Shown here in pieces: positions 24,981 through 33,446 of a stretch of DNA of 33,878 nucleotides; positions within the stretch are counted from its first letter, which is position 1; every line of letters begins with the position of its first letter. Under the pieces are notes generated by a model. That model searched no databases, was not told the origin of the DNA, and saw only the letters and a program-made list of their open reading frames with translations. Both the position numbers and the translations under genes were made by a program. The stretch comes from Candidatus Rokuibacteriota bacterium (lineage in GTDB: Bacteria > Methylomirabilota > Methylomirabilia > Rokubacteriales > CSP1-6), in assembly GCA_003221435.1 (NCBI GenBank), contig QHRS01000051.1, positions 1-33,878 of the forward strand. The letters run 5' to 3'.

Positions 24981-26285
24981 ATGAGAGTGTCCGCGACCGT
25001 GCTGGCCCTGTGCGCCGCGCTCGCCCTCCCCGCGCAGGCGGCGGATTCCGTGGTCGAGGCGACGCTCGACAACGGGTTGCGTGTCCTCTTGCTCGAGGAT
25101 CATCGCAGCCCGATCGTGTCCTTCCAGATGTGGTATCGCGTCGGCTCGCGCAACGAACAGCCTGGCGCGACCGGCATCGCGCACTTCCTCGAGCACATGA
25201 TGTTCAAGGGCACGCCGACCTACGGGCGCGGCCGGTTCGCGCAACTGGTCGAGGGGAACGGCGGTCGAGACAACGCGTTCACCAGCGCCGACGTCACCTC
25301 CTACTTCGTCGACATCGCCGCCGACAAGGTCGATCAGGTCCTCACGCTCGAAGCCGATCGCATGCGGAATCTTCTCCTGAGCCCGGACGAGATCCAATCC
25401 GAGCGGCAGGTCGTGATGGAGGAACGGCGCACGCGCACGGAGGACGACCCCGACGGCTTCCTCGGCGAGGAAACGAACGGGATCGCCTTCAGGGCCCACC
25501 CCTACCGGGCGCCGGTGATCGGCTGGATGGCCGACCTGCAACGGATCACGCCGGCCGAGATCGCGGCCTTCTATCGAACCTACTATGTGCCGAACAACGC
25601 CATGGTCGTCGCGGTGGGAGATTTCAAGGCTTCGGAGCTGCTCGAGAAGATCACGCGGGTGTTCGGCGCGATTCCGCGCAGCCCGGGCCCGCCCCCGGTG
25701 CTCGCGGTGGAGCCGGCCCAGGCCGGCGAGCGGCGCGTGACGGTCTCGAGGAACGCGCAGCTGCCGATCGTGTACATGGCCTACCACGTGCCGAACTCGC
25801 GCTCGGAGGACGCGCCGGCGCTCGAGCTGCTCTCGACCGTGCTGTCGGGAGGACGCGCCTCGCGGCTCTACCGGAACCTGATCCACGACCGGCAGCTCGC
25901 GCTGAACGCTGGCGGCGATTACTCCTACTTTTCCTTCGATCCGAACCTGTTCTGGTTCTGGGCGACTCCGCTGCCGGGACAGACGCCGGAGGCGCTCGAA
26001 AAGGAGTTGCTCGGCGAGATGGAACGCCTGAAGAAGGAGCCCGTCTCCGATGAGGAGCTGCTGCGCGCCAAGAACCAGATCGAGGCGAGCTTCGTCTTCC
26101 AAGAGGACTCCGTGCACAGCCGGGCCTCGCTGCTGGCGCGCTTCGAGCTGATCGGCGGCTACCGGCTCAAGGATCAGTTCGTGCCCAGGATCCGCGCCGT
26201 CACGGCCGAGCAGCTCATGCGGGTCGCGAACGCCTACTTCCCCGACGACAGGAAGAACGTCGGCATCCTCGTCCCGAAGTCCTGA
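24981..26285 (+). CDS. M16 family zinc peptidase (active subunit)
   Basis: A 434-residue periplasmic protease with a signal peptide (1-about 21, ending AQA). The inverted zinc motif H68-x-x-E71-H72 (HFLEHMMFKGT) is intact and the third ligand is probably E148 in VVMEERRTR. The second domain has LSGGRASRLYRNL. M16 enzymes work as clam shells of two halves; single-zinc-site enzymes usually pair with an inactive partner. The likely partner is at 30481, 4 kb downstream. It is first in a plus-strand run with HlyD, ABC and oxidase genes. Confidence 0.92.
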   Translation: MRVSATVLALCAALALPAQAADSVVEATLDNGLRVLLLEDHRSPIVSFQMWYRVGSRNEQPGATGIAHFLEHMMFKGTPTYGRGRFAQLVEGNGGRDNAFTSADVTSYFVDIAADKVDQVLTLEADRMRNLLLSPDEIQSERQVVMEERRTRTEDDPDGFLGEETNGIAFRAHPYRAPVIGWMADLQRITPAEIAAFYRTYYVPNNAMVVAVGDFKASELLEKITRVFGAIPRSPGPPPVLAVEPAQAGERRVTVSRNAQLPIVYMAYHVPNSRSEDAPALELLSTVLSGGRASRLYRNLIHDRQLALNAGGDYSYFSFDPNLFWFWATPLPGQTPEALEKELLGEMERLKKEPVSDEELLRAKNQIEASFVFQEDSVHSRASLLARFELIGGYRLKDQFVPRIRAVTAEQLMRVANAYFPDDRKNVGILVPKS

Positions 26286-26306
26286 CGCGTGCGAGCCACG
26301 TGACCG

Positions 26307-27467
26307 ATGATGGCCCGTTGGTTGAGGCTTCTCGCCGTTGCGGCTCTCGTCGTCGCCCTCGGGCTTGCCGCCGCCTACGCCGCCCGCCGGTTCGGCCCGG
26401 CCGGGGACGGCACGGTCCAGGTGACCGGCACGATCGAGGCGCGTCAGGTTGACGTGAGCGCGAAGATCGCAGGGCGGATCAGTTCGCTCCTTGTCAACGC
26501 CGGGCAGGCCGTCACGAAGGGGGAGATTATCGCGCTGCTCGACTTCACCGATCTGGAGGCCGAAGCGCGCCGGGCCGAGGCTGCGCTGCGAACCGCCGAG
26601 GCGCAGCTCAAGGACCTGGAGGCCGGCGCCCGGGTGTACGAGATCAACGAGGCGCGCGCCCAGGTGGCGCGCGCCGAGGCGCGGCTCGACGACCTGCTCG
26701 CCGGCTCACGCGTCCAGGAGGTCGAGCAGGCGCGCGAGGCGATGCGGAGCGCCGCCGCCTCCCGGGACTGGGCCGAGCGCGAGTACCGCCGAGCGCAGGA
26801 GCTGTACGCGAAGGAACTGGTCGCGGCGCAGGAGGTGGATCGCGCGAAGCAGGCGTGGGAGGTGGCGGTCGCCAACCAGGGGAGCGCCCGGGAGAAGTTG
26901 AGCCTGGTCGAAGCGGGGTCCCGGGTGCAGGAGATCGCCGCGGCCCGCGCCGAGCTCAAGGCGGCCCAGGAGCGCCTCGAGCTCCTGATGGCCGGCCCGC
27001 GCCCGGACGCGGTGGCGGGCGCGCGCGCCCGGGTCGCCGAGGCCCGGGCGGCGCTGGCGCTCGCCGAGAGCAGGCTCCGGGAGGGCAAGATCGTCTCGCC
27101 GCTGACCGGCGTGGTCTTGCGGAAGAATCTCGAGGCGGGCGAGATGGCGAACCCGGGCGTCCCGATCGTGACCCTGGTCGATCCATCCGACATGTGGGTG
27201 CGGGCGTACGTGCCCGAGGCTGAGGTCGGCCGGATCCGGCTCGGCGAGCCCGCGCAGGTCACCGTGGACGCGTTTCCGGGTCGCGCCTTCCCGGGCAAGA
27301 TCACCGAGATCGCGTCCGAGGCGGAGTTCACGCCGAAGAACGTGCAGACGAGGAAGGAGCGCGTGAACCTCGTCTTCCGCATCAAGATCGGCCTCTCGAA
27401 CTTCGAGGGCACCCTCAAGCCCGGCATGCCGGCCGACGCGGTCCTCGGAGCCGGGGCGCAGACGTAG
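26307..27467 (+). CDS. HlyD-type periplasmic adaptor subunit
   Basis: A 386-residue membrane-fusion protein. A single N-terminal hydrophobic anchor (about 5-26) precedes the lipoyl half-motif (VTGTIEARQVDVSAKIAGRI). A long Ala/Glu/Arg-rich coiled-coil hairpin spans about 85-255. The second lipoyl half and barrel follow (IVSPLTGVVLRKNLEAGEM). The coiled coil contains repeated units that begin AGARVYEI, AGSRVQEV, AGSRVQEI and AGPRPDAV. It resembles YbhG, the adaptor of the YbhFSR ABC exporter, and ends 1 nt before the ATPase start. It would link the inner-membrane pump to an outer-membrane channel not seen here. Confidence 0.9.
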   Translation: MMARWLRLLAVAALVVALGLAAAYAARRFGPAGDGTVQVTGTIEARQVDVSAKIAGRISSLLVNAGQAVTKGEIIALLDFTDLEAEARRAEAALRTAEAQLKDLEAGARVYEINEARAQVARAEARLDDLLAGSRVQEVEQAREAMRSAAASRDWAEREYRRAQELYAKELVAAQEVDRAKQAWEVAVANQGSAREKLSLVEAGSRVQEIAAARAELKAAQERLELLMAGPRPDAVAGARARVAEARAALALAESRLREGKIVSPLTGVVLRKNLEAGEMANPGVPIVTLVDPSDMWVRAYVPEAEVGRIRLGEPAQVTVDAFPGRAFPGKITEIASEAEFTPKNVQTRKERVNLVFRIKIGLSNFEGTLKPGMPADAVLGAGAQT

Positions 27468-27468
27468 C

Positions 27469-28437
27469 ATGGACGCTGCTGCTCCGGCCGCGGTGGTGAC
27501 GCGGGGGCTGACGCGGCGCTTCGGTAAGATCGTCGCCGTCGACCATCTCGACCTCACGGTACGCACGGGCGAGCTGTACGGTTTCCTCGGGCCGAACGGC
27601 GCCGGCAAGTCCACGACGCTCAGGATGCTGTGCGGCATCCTCGAGCCGAGCGAGGGCGGGGGCCACGTACTCGGGATCGACCTCGTCGCCGAGCCCGAAC
27701 GCGTGAAATCGGCCATCGGCTACATGTCCCAGAAGTTCTCCCTCTACGACGACCTGACCGTGGAGGAGAACCTCACGTTCTACGCGCGCGTCTACATGGT
27801 GCCCAAACCCGAGCGGGGGCCCCGGATCCAGCGGATGGTGCGGCTCGCCGATCTCGGCGGCCGCGAGCGCCAGCTCGCGGGCCAACTCTCCGGCGGCTAT
27901 CGCCAGCGCCTGGCGCTGGCGTGCGCGCTCGTGCACGGGCCCCGGCTGATTTTTCTGGATGAACCGACGGCGGGTGTCGACCCGGTCTCGCGCCGAACGT
28001 TCTGGGCGGTGATCCGCCGCCTCGCCGACGAGGGCACGACGATCGTCGTGACCACCCACTACATGGATGAGGCGGAGCTGTGCGACACCCTCGGCTTCAT
28101 CTACCAGGGCCGGTTGATCGCCCAGGGAAGCCCCGCGCGCATCAAGACCGAAGCGTTCCGGCGGACGGTCGTCGAGGTCGCCGCCGAGGATCTGCGCAAG
28201 GCGGCCGACGCGCTCTCGGACTGGCACGCGATCGAGGAGGTCGTGCGGATCGGCACGCGACTCCGGCTCATCATGGCCGACGGGCCGAGCGCCGACGACG
28301 TGCGCGCGTTCCTCGAGCACGAGGGCCTCGCGGTCAACTGGGTGCACGAGGTCGAGCCGTCGGTGGAGGACCTGTTCGTCTCGTTCGTGGACAAGGAACG
28401 GAAGCTGCGGCTGCGGGAGCAATTGGGGGCCGTCTAG
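27469..28437 (+). CDS. ABC transporter ATP-binding protein
   Basis: A 322-residue ATPase with Walker A (GPNGAGKSTT), Q-loop (YMSQKFSLY), signature (LSGGYRQRLALA), Walker B (LIFLDEPTAGVD) and switch His (VTTHYMDEAE). The last 100 residues are the extension typical of the YbhF/CcmA drug-export ATPases. Unlike E. coli YbhF it has one, not two, ATPase halves. It powers the permease at 28671. The stop codon lies in the end of a repeat A element. Confidence 0.93.
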   Translation: MDAAAPAAVVTRGLTRRFGKIVAVDHLDLTVRTGELYGFLGPNGAGKSTTLRMLCGILEPSEGGGHVLGIDLVAEPERVKSAIGYMSQKFSLYDDLTVEENLTFYARVYMVPKPERGPRIQRMVRLADLGGRERQLAGQLSGGYRQRLALACALVHGPRLIFLDEPTAGVDPVSRRTFWAVIRRLADEGTTIVVTTHYMDEAELCDTLGFIYQGRLIAQGSPARIKTEAFRRTVVEVAAEDLRKAADALSDWHAIEEVVRIGTRLRLIMADGPSADDVRAFLEHEGLAVNWVHEVEPSVEDLFVSFVDKERKLRLREQLGAV

Positions 28438-28440
28438 ACA

Positions 28441-28533
28441 ATCGAAGGGGGCCTCGACGGCCCCCTCCGAGCCTCCCCCAGGTCGGGCGCCGGCAAAGCC
28501 GGCGCTCGAAGCCGGTTACTGCGAGAGGCTCCT
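28441..28533 (-). repeat. Repeat family A, copy 5 (inverted)
   Basis: ATCGAAGGGGGCC, the G/C hairpin, CCGAGCCTCCCCC, GCGCCGGC-AAA-GCCGGCGC and the end GAGAGGCTCCT: an inverted short-form copy between ATPase and permease genes. Confidence 0.88.
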
Positions 28534-28640
28534 AGTGGTTTGGTGCCGTTCCACGTTGCGCGCCGGACGAGGCCGAGGGAGGAGGCGCCACGCGGCATGT
28601 TGAGGACCAAGGATCGCCGACGACCGACAACGACGTATCG

Positions 28641-28666
28641 CCGTCGAGGCCCCCTCCGATGGTCTA
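28641..28666 (+). repeat. Repeat family A half-copy (right end)
   Basis: The right hairpin arm and end of repeat A, complementary to 28435-28460 at 24 of 26 bases. The pair forms inverted ends around about 180 bases. Between 28534 and 28640 I see no gene. Confidence 0.7.
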
Positions 28667-28670
28667 GGGG

Positions 28671-29795
28671 ATGGTGAGCCGGCTCGTCGGGATCATTGCC
28701 AAGGAGTTCATCCAGCTCCGCCGGGACCCGCTCGCCGTCACGCTGGCGCTGTTCGTCCCGGTCGTGATGCTGTTCATCTTCGGCTGGGCGATCAACACCG
28801 ACGTCAAGCACGTCCCGACGGCGGTGTTCGAGCAGTCGGGCAGCCTGGAGGCGCGGGTACTCCTCGAGGCGTTCGAGAACAGTCAGTACTTCACGATCCG
28901 CTACTGGGTGGCGAGCCAGCGCGAGCTGACGCGGCTGATCGACGAGGGCAACGCGAAGGTCGGCGTCGTGATCCCGCCCGATTACGCCAAGCAGCTCTCA
29001 CGGGCGCGTGCCGAGATCCAGGTGATCGTCGACGCTTCGGATCCGATGGTCGCGACGTCGGCGATGAACGCCGCGGCGTCGCTCGGGGCGGCGCGGTCGC
29101 TGGACGTCCTGACCCACACCGTCGAGGGCACGGTGGTGCGCCGCAACGGTCCCCCGGTGGATTTCCGGGTGCGGGCCTGGTACAACCCGGACCTGGTCTC
29201 AGCGATCTTCATCGTCCCAGGGCTGATCGGCGCGCTCCTGATGCAGACGACGATCACCGCGATGGCGGTGGCGGTGGTCCGCGAACGGGAGCGGGGCACG
29301 CTCGAGGCGCTCATCGTCAGCCCGATCCGTCGGTGGGAGCTGCTGCTCGGGAAGATCATCCCGAACCTGTTCGTCGCGTACGGGCAGATGACCATGGCGC
29401 TGCTCGTCGCGCGCTTCGTCTTCGACGTGCCCATCCGCGGGAGCCTCGTCCTGCTCTACGCGATGGCGCTCCTGTTCATGTGGGGTACGCTCGGCATCGG
29501 GATCTTCGTGTCCACCGCGGCCCGCACGGTCCCGGCGGCGATGCAGCTCGCCTTTCTGACGTTCCTGCCCTCGATCTACCTCTCCGGGTTGCTCTTTCCG
29601 ATCGAGGGGATGCCCCGCGGCGCGCAGTATCTCGCCGCGGCGATCCCGCTCACGTACTTCCTCAGGATCGTGCGCGGCATCGTGCTGAAGGGCGTGGGGC
29701 TCGGCTATCTGTGGCCCAACCTGATGCCGCTCGCCGGCTTCGGCGCCGTCGTCTTCACGCTCGCGGTGTTCCGGTTCCGGAAGCAACTGGACTGA
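28671..29795 (+). CDS. ABC-2 type transporter permease
   Basis: A 374-residue permease of the YbhS/YbhR type. One N-terminal helix (DPLAVTLALFVPVVMLFIFGW) is followed by a large periplasmic domain (about 45-170), then five helices including MTMALLVARFVF and FLTFLPSIYLSGLLFPIEGMP. VVRERERGTLEALIVSPIRR is the conserved coupling segment. It probably works as a homodimer, since only one permease gene is present. A repeat A pair separates it from the ATPase gene. ATG 28671 or GTG 28674 may be the start; both follow AGGGG closely. Confidence 0.9.
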   Translation: MVSRLVGIIAKEFIQLRRDPLAVTLALFVPVVMLFIFGWAINTDVKHVPTAVFEQSGSLEARVLLEAFENSQYFTIRYWVASQRELTRLIDEGNAKVGVVIPPDYAKQLSRARAEIQVIVDASDPMVATSAMNAAASLGAARSLDVLTHTVEGTVVRRNGPPVDFRVRAWYNPDLVSAIFIVPGLIGALLMQTTITAMAVAVVRERERGTLEALIVSPIRRWELLLGKIIPNLFVAYGQMTMALLVARFVFDVPIRGSLVLLYAMALLFMWGTLGIGIFVSTAARTVPAAMQLAFLTFLPSIYLSGLLFPIEGMPRGAQYLAAAIPLTYFLRIVRGIVLKGVGLGYLWPNLMPLAGFGAVVFTLAVFRFRKQLD

Positions 29796-29805
29796 CGGGC
29801 CGGTC

Positions 29806-30462
29806 GTGAAGCGCCTGACGTCCGCGGAGCTGCGCGCCGAGCAAGCCCTGACGCTCACAACGCCGCGGCGCGCGTACGGGTGGCTGGCGCAGGCGCTGTT
29901 CCGCGGCCTGGACCTCGTCTACGGCCGGCGGCGCACGCTCAGCAAGTTCAAGGTGCTCGAGCTGATCGCGCGCGTGCCCTACCAGGCGTGGGAGCAGGTC
30001 GCCTACGTCGCGATCACGCACACGTCGACGTTCCCCGACTTCGCGCGCCGGGTGTTCGATCGCGTGCGCGAGAGCCGCCTGCAGCAGGACAACGAGCAGT
30101 GGCACCTGCTGATCCTGGAGGAGCTGATCGACAAGCGCGGGATCCGCGAGGGCTTCTTCTGGTACTGGCTCGTGCCCCAGGCGATCGCCTTCCTCTACTA
30201 TCAGATCGTCTGGCTTCTGTACGTGGCGCGTCCCGCTCGGAGTTACCAGCTCAACGCCGACTTCGAGGACCACGCCGAGCACGAGTACATGGAGTTCGTC
30301 CGGGAGCACCCCGAGCTGGAGGCGGAACCCTTCGAGAGCATGTTCCGCGCCGACTACGGCCCGTTCGGGTCTCTCGCGGACGTGTTCCGTCAGATCGGCT
30401 ACGACGAGCGGGTCCACAAGGAGGAGAGCCTCGCGCGGCTCGCGAACGCGCGGTTCGCCTGA
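29806..30462 (+). CDS. aox: Alternative oxidase family di-iron protein
   Basis: A 218-residue protein like plant/plastid alternative oxidases. All six di-iron ligands can be placed: E52 (VLELIARVP), E97 and H100 (NEQWH), E154 (FEDHAEHEY), E201 and H204 (DERVHK). A hydrophobic stretch at about 118-142 fits membrane association. The family oxidises quinol and reduces oxygen to water without pumping protons. Start is GTG 10 nt after the permease stop. Why it sits in an ABC-export/M16 peptidase operon is unclear; it could help under oxidative or cytochrome-inhibiting conditions. The substrate could also be a non-quinol. Confidence 0.85.
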   Translation: MKRLTSAELRAEQALTLTTPRRAYGWLAQALFRGLDLVYGRRRTLSKFKVLELIARVPYQAWEQVAYVAITHTSTFPDFARRVFDRVRESRLQQDNEQWHLLILEELIDKRGIREGFFWYWLVPQAIAFLYYQIVWLLYVARPARSYQLNADFEDHAEHEYMEFVREHPELEAEPFESMFRADYGPFGSLADVFRQIGYDERVHKEESLARLANARFA

Positions 30463-30480
30463 GGTATATCATTGAGTGCG

Positions 30481-31806
30481 ATGCATACCTGCGTCCGACT
30501 CGTCGTCCCCGCGCTCCTGCTCGTCTTGCCGGCCGCGGCCGCGGCCGGTCCGATCGCGCACCGCGAGGTCCTGCCGAACGGGATCGTGCTGCTCGTCGCG
30601 GAGCGGCCCGCGGTGCCGATCGTCGCCGTGCGCGTGTATTTCCGCGCCGGCAGCGCGTTCGATCCGCCCGATGCGCCGGGCCTCTCGAGCCTCACCGCCG
30701 AGCTGCTGACGCGGGGCACGGCGGCCCGCTCGGGCGAGGAGTTGGATCGCGCGATCGAGTTCGTGGGCGGAAGCCTTGAGTCCAACGCGAGTCGGGACGG
30801 CCTCACCGTGGCGCTGTCGGTTCTCAAGAAAGACCTACCGCTCGGGCTCGATCTCCTCGCGGACGTCATCCGCGCCCCGTCGTTCCCGGAGCAGGAGCTC
30901 GCGCTCAGGGTGAAGGAGATCCAGGCGGCGATCAAGCGCTCCGAGGAGAATCCGGAGGCGGTGGCCGGCCGTGAGCTGATGCGGCTCGTGTATCCGCGCC
31001 ATCCGTACGGCCACCCCGTCGAGGGCACGCGCGAATCGGTCGGCGCGCTGACCCGCCAGCACGTGGTCCAGTTCTACGGGCGGCACGTCCGGTCCGACAC
31101 GGCGATCGTCGCCGTCGTGGGCGCCGTGACCGTCGAGGAGGCGCGGAAGGAGATCCTGGGCCGCCTCGGCAGCTGGCCGCGGCCGTCGACCCCGGCGCCG
31201 ACCGTGCGCGTCGACGACGCGCCGCCTCCGCCGCCGCAGACGCGGACGATCAAGCGCGACCTCACGCAGGCGACCGTGGACATGGGGCGCCGCGCGATCC
31301 GCCAGGACAATCCGGACTACTTCGCCCTCGTCGTCGCCAACTACATCCTGGGCGGCGGGTCCGCCTCGCGGCTCTACCTCCGGGTGCGGGAGGAGAGCGG
31401 GCTCGCGTACTCCGTCGGGAGCCACGTCTCGCCCGGCCGCTATGGATCGACGGCGGTCGTGGGGCTGCAGACGCGCACGAGCGAGGTCGCGAAGGCGCTC
31501 AGCATCACCCGGGACGAGCTGGCGCGCATGTCGCAAGAGCCGGTCACCGACCGGGAGCTGTCGCTGGCCAAGTCCTATCTCATCGGTAGCTTCCCGCTCC
31601 GGCTCGACACGTCCTCGAAGGTGGCGAACTTCCTGGTGGGCGTCGAGGAGCAGGGGCTCGGGCTCGATTACGCCGACACGTTCAAAGCGCGCGTGGCGCA
31701 GGTCAGGGCGGAGGACGTCCGCCGGGTGGCGGGCCGCTATCTCGTGCCCGCGACGTTCCACGTCGTCACGGTCGGCAACGTCGCCCCCGCGAACGAGGCC
31801 AGGTAG
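30481..31806 (+). CDS. M16 family protein without zinc motif (partner subunit)
   Basis: A 441-residue periplasmic protein with a signal peptide (1-about 23). It has the two-domain M16 fold, but the HFLEH zinc motif is replaced by SLTAE (residues 70-74), so it cannot bind zinc there. It keeps the second-half motif LGGGSASRLYLRVREESGLAYSV with the Tyr and Arg used to bind substrate in M16 partners. It is probably the beta subunit of a heterodimer with the active peptidase at 24981. ATG 30481 follows a TATCAT (30467-30472) by 8 nt; a TTG at 30472 is an alternative start. Confidence 0.88.
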   Translation: MHTCVRLVVPALLLVLPAAAAAGPIAHREVLPNGIVLLVAERPAVPIVAVRVYFRAGSAFDPPDAPGLSSLTAELLTRGTAARSGEELDRAIEFVGGSLESNASRDGLTVALSVLKKDLPLGLDLLADVIRAPSFPEQELALRVKEIQAAIKRSEENPEAVAGRELMRLVYPRHPYGHPVEGTRESVGALTRQHVVQFYGRHVRSDTAIVAVVGAVTVEEARKEILGRLGSWPRPSTPAPTVRVDDAPPPPPQTRTIKRDLTQATVDMGRRAIRQDNPDYFALVVANYILGGGSASRLYLRVREESGLAYSVGSHVSPGRYGSTAVVGLQTRTSEVAKALSITRDELARMSQEPVTDRELSLAKSYLIGSFPLRLDTSSKVANFLVGVEEQGLGLDYADTFKARVAQVRAEDVRRVAGRYLVPATFHVVTVGNVAPANEAR

Positions 31807-31913
31807 GCCCCGCCGGACTCGCGTGCGCGGCGCGGAGCGCGCCAGCGGCGGCGGTCTCCTTCACCCTCACCGAGCGCGAGCAGGCGGAGGCGATTCACGT
31901 CGGCGAGCGCAGC

Positions 31914-32357
31914 GTGACCGCAGAGACCTTCGGCAGCGAGTGGGTCCAATCGACCGGCGCGGGCGAAGTCACCGTGATGACGCCCTTTCACCGCCTCGCG
32001 CTCGCGGCGCGTCAGGCTGCGTTCAAGCAGAACACGATGAAGCCCGCCGACGTCGAGAAGCTCTTGCGCGAGGACAGGGGACGCCTGGTCTTCTGGGTGT
32101 CACTCCGCGGTCCGCGCGGCGATTTCGCCCGCTTCTACGAGCCGGTGCTGCAGGTCGGCGCGGGCGAGCTGCGCCCCTCGTTCGTCCAGAACGAGCGTAG
32201 CGCGCTCCGGCAGCCCGACGGGCGGTATCTGGCGCGGTCCGTATACGGGTTTTCGACGGCGACGCTCGGCACGACGGCAGGCGTCGTGCTGGTGGTCCGC
32301 GATCCGGATGGCAACGAAGTGGCGCGGTTTCCGGTCGATCTCGCGTCGATCCGATAA
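31914..32357 (+). CDS. Hypothetical exported protein
   Basis: From GTG 31914 this gives 147 residues (TAETFGSEWVQSTGAGEVTVMTPF..., ending VDLASIR). I do not recognise the family. The frame stays open and shows good coding character upstream to about 31809 (LACAARSAPAAAVSFTLTER), which looks like the end of a signal or lipoprotein peptide. No normal start codon is found in that stretch. Either a noncanonical start or a small indel near the M16 stop is likely. It is probably secreted and encoded in the same run as the peptidase pair. Confidence 0.6.
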   Translation: MTAETFGSEWVQSTGAGEVTVMTPFHRLALAARQAAFKQNTMKPADVEKLLREDRGRLVFWVSLRGPRGDFARFYEPVLQVGAGELRPSFVQNERSALRQPDGRYLARSVYGFSTATLGTTAGVVLVVRDPDGNEVARFPVDLASIR

Positions 32358-32386
32358 CCTTTCTGCGGAACCTGCTGAAGGTAGCG

Positions 32387-33259
32387 ATGCCTCCACACGG
32401 CTGGGTCGGCCTCGGCGTCGTCGCAACGGCCGAGGCCCTTCTGTTTCGCGGCAGCACGCTCGTGGGGGAATGGTTCACGCCGGTCGTCTGGACGGGCTAC
32501 GTGCTCTTCGCCGACGCGCTCGTCGCCCGCGTGACCGGGCGGTCCTTCCTGACGACGGATCGCGCCGAGCTCGTCGGCGTGGTCCTCACCTCGATCGGCT
32601 GCTGGTGGCTGTTCGAGTGGTACAACGCGCCACGATTCTGGCGCGGCGGCCAGGATACCGCCGGTCTCTGGTGGCAGTACCACAACCTCGAGCCGAATCC
32701 GTTCCTGCGCCGCGTCGGCTACGACTGGGCGTTCGCGACGATCTTTCCGGCGCTGTTCCTGACGGCGCGCATCCTCGCGGCGACGCTCTTCGCCGGGTTT
32801 CGTGTCGCGCCGGTCAAGCCGCCACGGTGGGCGCTCTCGCTCTCGATCGCCGCGGGGGTCGTCGCCGTGGCGCTCCCGCTCGCGGTCGTGTCGCCGTGGC
32901 TGGTGCCGCTCGTCTGGGTCGGCTACGTCCTCCTGCTCGAGCCGATCAACTACCGGTGGGGCCGGGCCTCGTGGCTCCGCCTCCTCGAGCGCGGCGAAGC
33001 CTCGCTCGTCGGATCGCTTCTCGCCAGCGGCGTCGTCTGCGGCGTGCTCTGGGAGTTCTGGAACTATCGGGCGCTGGCGAGGTGGACCTACACCGTGCCG
33101 TACTTCGGCGCGGTGAAGGTCTTCGAGATGCCGGTGCTCGGCTACCTCGGCTTCCCGCCCTTCGCGCTCGAATGCTACGCCATGTACAATTTCCTGGCGC
33201 CCGTGTTCCGGTCCGGGTCCGCGCGGCCGAGCGTTCTCGCCGGCCCGCGGTCTGTATGA
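32387..33259 (+). CDS. Hypothetical integral membrane protein with internal duplication
   Basis: A 290-residue protein with about 6-8 hydrophobic segments, very rich in Trp and Tyr. Two related halves occur: GYVLFADALV...VLTSIGCWWLFEWYN near residues 37-80 and GYVLLLEPIN...LLASGVVCGVLWEFWNY near 183-230. It ends with YLGFPPFALECYAMYNFL. The family is not recognised; the pattern recalls carotenoid-cyclase-like membrane proteins only loosely. It is 29 nt after the hypothetical gene and probably in the same transcript. Confidence 0.65.
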   Translation: MPPHGWVGLGVVATAEALLFRGSTLVGEWFTPVVWTGYVLFADALVARVTGRSFLTTDRAELVGVVLTSIGCWWLFEWYNAPRFWRGGQDTAGLWWQYHNLEPNPFLRRVGYDWAFATIFPALFLTARILAATLFAGFRVAPVKPPRWALSLSIAAGVVAVALPLAVVSPWLVPLVWVGYVLLLEPINYRWGRASWLRLLERGEASLVGSLLASGVVCGVLWEFWNYRALARWTYTVPYFGAVKVFEMPVLGYLGFPPFALECYAMYNFLAPVFRSGSARPSVLAGPRSV

Positions 33260-33307
33260 CCGCGCCCCACCTCGACCACCGCCGGGAGCCCGTCGGAGTA
33301 TCAGCCG

Positions 33308-33380
33308 TCGAGCGCCGGCTTTGCCGGCGCAATGCGGGTTTGGGGGAGGCTCGGAGGGGGCCGCCGAGGCCCCCTTCGAT
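33308..33380 (+). repeat. Repeat family A, copy 6
   Basis: GTCGAGCGCCGGCTTTGCCG, GGTTTGGGGGAGGCTCGG and the right hairpin ending CCCCTTCGAT. Short form. A small GTTTC-TCTTC-GAAAC hairpin (33415-33429) follows before the redoxin gene. Confidence 0.9.
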
Positions 33381-33446
33381 GATCGTGTCGCGTTCCGGCC
33401 CGCATGATGCTACCGTTTCTCTTCGAAACGAGGGGAGAACGACGTG

